Shown here: piece by piece, positions 5,475 to 5,930 of the stretch
Layout: every line of letters begins with the position of its first letter
How positions within the stretch are numbered: position 1 is the first letter of the stretch
Origin: Dehalococcoidia bacterium
GTDB taxonomy: Bacteria; Chloroflexota; Dehalococcoidia; JAENJB01
Assembly: GCA_016844565.1 (NCBI GenBank)
Contig: JAENJB010000144.1
Location: 1-5,930 of the forward strand
DNA length: 5,930 nt
Direction of reading: 5' to 3'
Made by a program: the position numbers and the translations under genes
The notes under the pieces: model-generated
Databases searched by the model: none
What the model was told of the DNA's origin: nothing
What the model saw: the letters and a program-made list of their open reading frames with translations, nothing else

Positions 5475-5930
5475 TTAGTTCTCGGGCCCATATTCGGGGT
5501 GGTCATGCAGAACAGGCATCCGGTTCACAATCCAGCGGAAGGTGAGCACGCCCAGGGTGATGATGCTGATGGTAACGGCCCACTCGGTCCACATGGGGAC
5601 ATACCGCTCCGCGGCGTTCCAGTTAAAGGCGACTATCGAGATGTTCAGCCGGTTGACGATGATGCCGGCCACGGTGAGTACGGCGGTGAAACGGACGAGA
5701 TTGACGTTGGCTGTCCTGGCCCCCCAGAGGTACAGGAGACAGGGCAGCAGAATGAAGCCCAGCATCTCCAGCATGAACCAGTGACCCAGGGGTGTGTTCA
5801 GCAGGCCCCAGGCGTTCTCGTGCATGACACCGATGGCCTTCAGACAAAAGTATGGGAAGAGGACGAGGGCGGCAACCCTCCCCAGGCCCAGGGTTAGTTT
5901 GTCGAAGTCCGGCTTCTTCTCGCCGGCAGT
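5475..5930 (-). CDS. NrfD/HmcC-like integral membrane oxidoreductase subunit, C-terminal part
   Basis: The frame is open to the window edge, so the 151 residues seen are the C-terminal part of a longer polytopic protein; the methionine at 5825 is internal. Predicted membrane spans in the fragment lie at ~15-35, 49-69, 78-101 and 113-135. NrfD-family signatures are present: HWFMLEMLGFILLPCLLYL, then VNRLNISIVAFNW and RYVP-x-W-x-E before the last span, ending FRWIVNRMPVL. Members of this family (NrfD, PsrC, HmcC, HybB) sit in the cytoplasmic membrane and exchange electrons between menaquinone and an iron-sulfur partner in complex iron-sulfur molybdoenzymes or cytochrome complexes. Which complex this belongs to depends on genes beyond the window. 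It could be the quinone module for a molybdoenzyme, but it is on the strand opposite to the formate dehydrogenase gene. The two-CW gene follows 24 bases downstream. Confidence 0.87.
   Translation of the reverse strand, partial: TAGEKKPDFDKLTLGLGRVAALVLFPYFCLKAIGVMHENAWGLLNTPLGHWFMLEMLGFILLPCLLYLWGARTANVNLVRFTAVLTVAGIIVNRLNISIVAFNWNAAERYVPMWTEWAVTISIITLGVLTFRWIVNRMPVLHDHPEYGPEN

Noticed and set aside
5436..5897. Plus-strand open frame opposite the NrfD-like gene
   Set aside because: The minus strand shows clear membrane spans and NrfD signatures; the plus-strand product is low-complexity and charged, as expected for an antisense of hydrophobic codons.

Overview
The window is GC-rich, densely coding bacterial DNA. 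It holds the end of a respiratory formate dehydrogenase locus, a two-component regulatory pair, and the end of a second membrane redox operon on the opposite strand. The formate dehydrogenase C-terminus, the FdhE type, the GAF-PAS-HisKA_3 kinase style and the NrfD-like membrane protein beside a small 'two-CW' cysteine protein are reminiscent of Dehalococcoidia (Chloroflexota) or another anaerobic lineage. This is family-level resemblance from memory, with no rRNA or marker gene to confirm it.

Plus strand, in order. Positions 1-1122 encode the C-terminal third of a formate dehydrogenase-N-type molybdopterin catalytic subunit, cut by the window start. After a 113-base gap that carries a strong ribosome binding site in front of a 13-codon ORF (1207-1248), fdhE (1236-2270) encodes the formate dehydrogenase maturation protein. 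This FdhE is unusual: its second cysteine module is tandemly duplicated, and it has a C-terminal extension whose coding DNA contains a perfect 24-base palindrome (2187-2210). Its stop codon abuts or overlaps by 4 bases a NarL/FixJ-type response regulator (2273-3013). The regulator overlaps the start of a membrane-bound sensor histidine kinase. That kinase gene is broken in its GAF domain near 3800-3812: the front half (2967-3836) is membrane region, coiled coil and half GAF, and the back half (3827-5008) is rest of GAF, PAS, HisKA_3 and ATPase.

Minus strand, converging on the kinase. The end of an NrfD/HmcC-like quinone-interacting membrane subunit (5475 to the window end) is followed 24 bases later by a small single-membrane-span protein with a two-CW cysteine domain (5067-5450), which has an excellent ribosome binding site. 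The 58 bases between the two converging operons hold a C-rich tract and no convincing terminator.

How they fit together (inference): FdhE matures the formate dehydrogenase encoded next to it. The regulator/kinase pair sits directly behind fdhE and could be co-transcribed, so it may tune formate respiration or the facing NrfD-type operon. As written, the frameshift would uncouple sensing from the kinase catalytic core. No RNA genes, CRISPR arrays, insertion sequences or origins were seen.
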